Of a stretch of 64,000 bases of DNA, positions 62,632-64,000 are shown one piece after another. A program made the translations under genes and the position numbers. Source of the DNA: Trypanosoma brucei gambiense DAL972 (lineage: Eukaryota; Euglenozoa; Kinetoplastea; Trypanosomatida; Trypanosomatidae). The number at the start of each line of letters is the position of its first letter. The stretch's first letter is position 1. A model generated the notes under the pieces. The model did no database searches, was not told the DNA's origin, and saw only the letters and a list, made by a program, of their open reading frames with translations. The stretch spans positions 248,001 through 312,000 of the forward strand of contig NC_026736.1 in assembly GCF_000210295.1 (NCBI RefSeq). Direction: 5' to 3'.

Positions 62632-64000
62632 TGCAAGCAAGAAACCTCACTGCGCGTACAAAAGTAAACAAAAGAGGTGAATAATAACGGCCGAATACTG
62701 TAAAAAAAAAAAAACTAATGCGGAACAGTTGTGTGTGTTGTGGTTTGATCAATGTTATTTGCAGCCTCGGGCTCCCACCAAGAAACTAAGACTTGTAGGA
62801 GAGTGGTGTGTGACAACCAACCTTGGGTGTTCTTGCAGTCAGTCAGAAAGTGGTGGTTATTTTTCAATTATAACAATGAACACTATAACTGTACTAAGGA
62901 ACTTTAGAAAACAGACACGAAGAGTCTTGCCACTAGCAGTACCGTTGAGTTGGAGTCAAAGTTAAATTAGGAGCGGTTTCCAGTTCCCTGCAGACCACCA
63001 GAGTTAACACCAACCTCTTTTTCAGCATCTTTCAAAGTTCGCCACCGCTGGAGTGTCAGCAATTGCGCTTTAAATATCACCTCTCGACCATGTGGTGTTC
63101 TATGCGAGAAGTGATGTGGCTACCACAAACTTTGTGCCTTTTGTGTTCATTTCCATGGACCTCCCTAGAGTTCCATCAAGTAGCCCACCTGCATTCAATG
63201 TTTCACTAACTGCATACTACAGTGGTGTACGCGGCATTCTAGCAACAGCCTTCCTCAGTCAGTCGTGTCTCACCTCGAGGTGTTTAATCTTGTGACGGCT
63301 ACTTGGCGATGGTCTCTAAATTCTTTGGCCGTAATGCACCTTCCATTTGTGTTACTGACAGAATTCTCAAACCCACTATCTGTTGTGCGTTCCGCTAACC
63401 GCTGTAACGACCTATTGGCTTCTCCCACTTCCGCAGACGGGTCCTTCGTTTCTAGGAGATTGATTCGTAGCATCGTCTGCGTTCTTGTATGTCCTCCCTT
63501 CCTTTGCAAACACCCCCACCCTGTAACCCCCATACCCATCACCCTCATGTTCTTTTTGTTCACCTTACTCTCCTGTCCACCTATCTGTATCACCGGACTG
63601 TTGTTGTATCTCTACTCCAAAACATGCAACACTGTTCCACGTAACTTTCGCAATTTCCCTCACTACACAAATTTCCACGAACCCCTTAAACCTCCGAAAG
63701 CGACGAATCGGCCCCACTTTGGTGATATCCCCCTCAACCTTGTCAAGTATCCCCCTGCTCTTCCCTTGTGATGCGGTTGTTGAAAACGACTAATACACAC
63801 AAAACTCCCACTGTACTCCATCCTACCACAAAAAAAACATATAGTTGCATCCTCCATCGCCTGTTACCAACATTTGACTTCCGATTATTTTTTGTATGCG
63901 CAGCATAAAGTTCCTTAAATTACCCTCACACCATGATATTTATAGTGGTTAACAACAGTCTCTCTCCTATCGATAATGGGGTGAACCAGCCGCTTTGCAC
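62632..64000. other. Terminal region without intact gene; low-stop + strand frames
   Basis: 1369 bases. From about 62960 to 63775 the + strand shows frames with few stops, for example SFKVRHRWSVSNCALNITS, then VFYARSDVATTNFVPFVF and AYYSGVRGILATAFLSQS, then a 168-codon GTG-initiated frame at 63265-63771 whose second half is simply C/T-rich. A decayed + strand gene is possible; an ordinary minus-strand frame overlaps (63270-63593), so direction is undecided. Confidence 0.35.

Noticed and set aside
63265..63771. 168-codon + frame near the end of the window
   Set aside because: Starts with GTG; its second half is just C/T-rich sequence and an equally open frame lies on the minus strand.
52541..64000. 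Intact ingi, RIME or SLACS retroelement
   Set aside because: No reverse transcriptase motif, no recognised 5' ingi/RIME signature and no terminal A-tail were seen; the relics do not look like an LTR or LINE coding frame.

Overview
The window reads as nuclear DNA of an African trypanosome (Trypanosoma brucei group). The evidence is long intron-less protein genes that all lie head-to-tail on the + strand, a pyrimidine tract followed by AG shortly upstream of most ATGs (the layout of spliced-leader trans-splicing), no promoter-like gaps between genes, T-runs and TA microsatellites in the intergenic DNA, and a VSG-related gene plus leucine-rich-repeat proteins at the right-hand end. The run cytosine DNA methyltransferase - RPS25 - ATP synthase beta - LMBR1-like - alpha-tubulin acetyltransferase - COX VII-like matches what I remember of T. 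brucei chromosome 3. That placement is inference, not a database result.

Bases 1-48063 are a dense housekeeping cluster of fifteen genes: two adjacent GATOR2/Mios-like beta-propeller proteins with related C-terminal zinc modules, a very large helical-repeat protein, a CCCH zinc-finger protein, a UTP4-like ribosome-biogenesis protein, a C5 DNA methyltransferase, RPS25, mitochondrial ATP synthase beta, an LMBR1-family membrane protein, alpha-tubulin acetyltransferase, a cytochrome c oxidase subunit, a giant (about 3590 residue) protein with C2-like modules and a C-terminal kelch region, a secretory-pathway DnaJ, a BRCT-like plus AAA ATPase protein, and a CorA-type transporter. Each is presumably processed from one polycistronic transcript; they are not an operon with a common pathway, although nucleolar/ribosome, mitochondrial and cytoskeletal roles recur.

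Bases 48064-64000 are different. Coding density falls, AT content rises and genes look lineage-specific: a decayed + strand gene with several frameshifts (48238-49108), a small acidic secreted protein, a VSG-related protein with a D/N-rich linker and hydrophobic tail, and two LRR proteins. Between and after them are stretches where the MINUS strand carries broken coding frames (52876-53580, about 54944-55737, about 61916-62510), so relics of genes on the opposite strand surround the intact + strand genes. The last 3.4 kb has no intact gene; it contains a 58-nt degenerate tRNA-like element on the minus strand (62574-62631). This end of the window looks like the end of the + strand gene cluster, probably a strand-switch or recombination-prone island.

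Starts were set at the first in-frame ATG downstream of a plausible splice acceptor; several longer frames that open only with GTG or TTG were trimmed.
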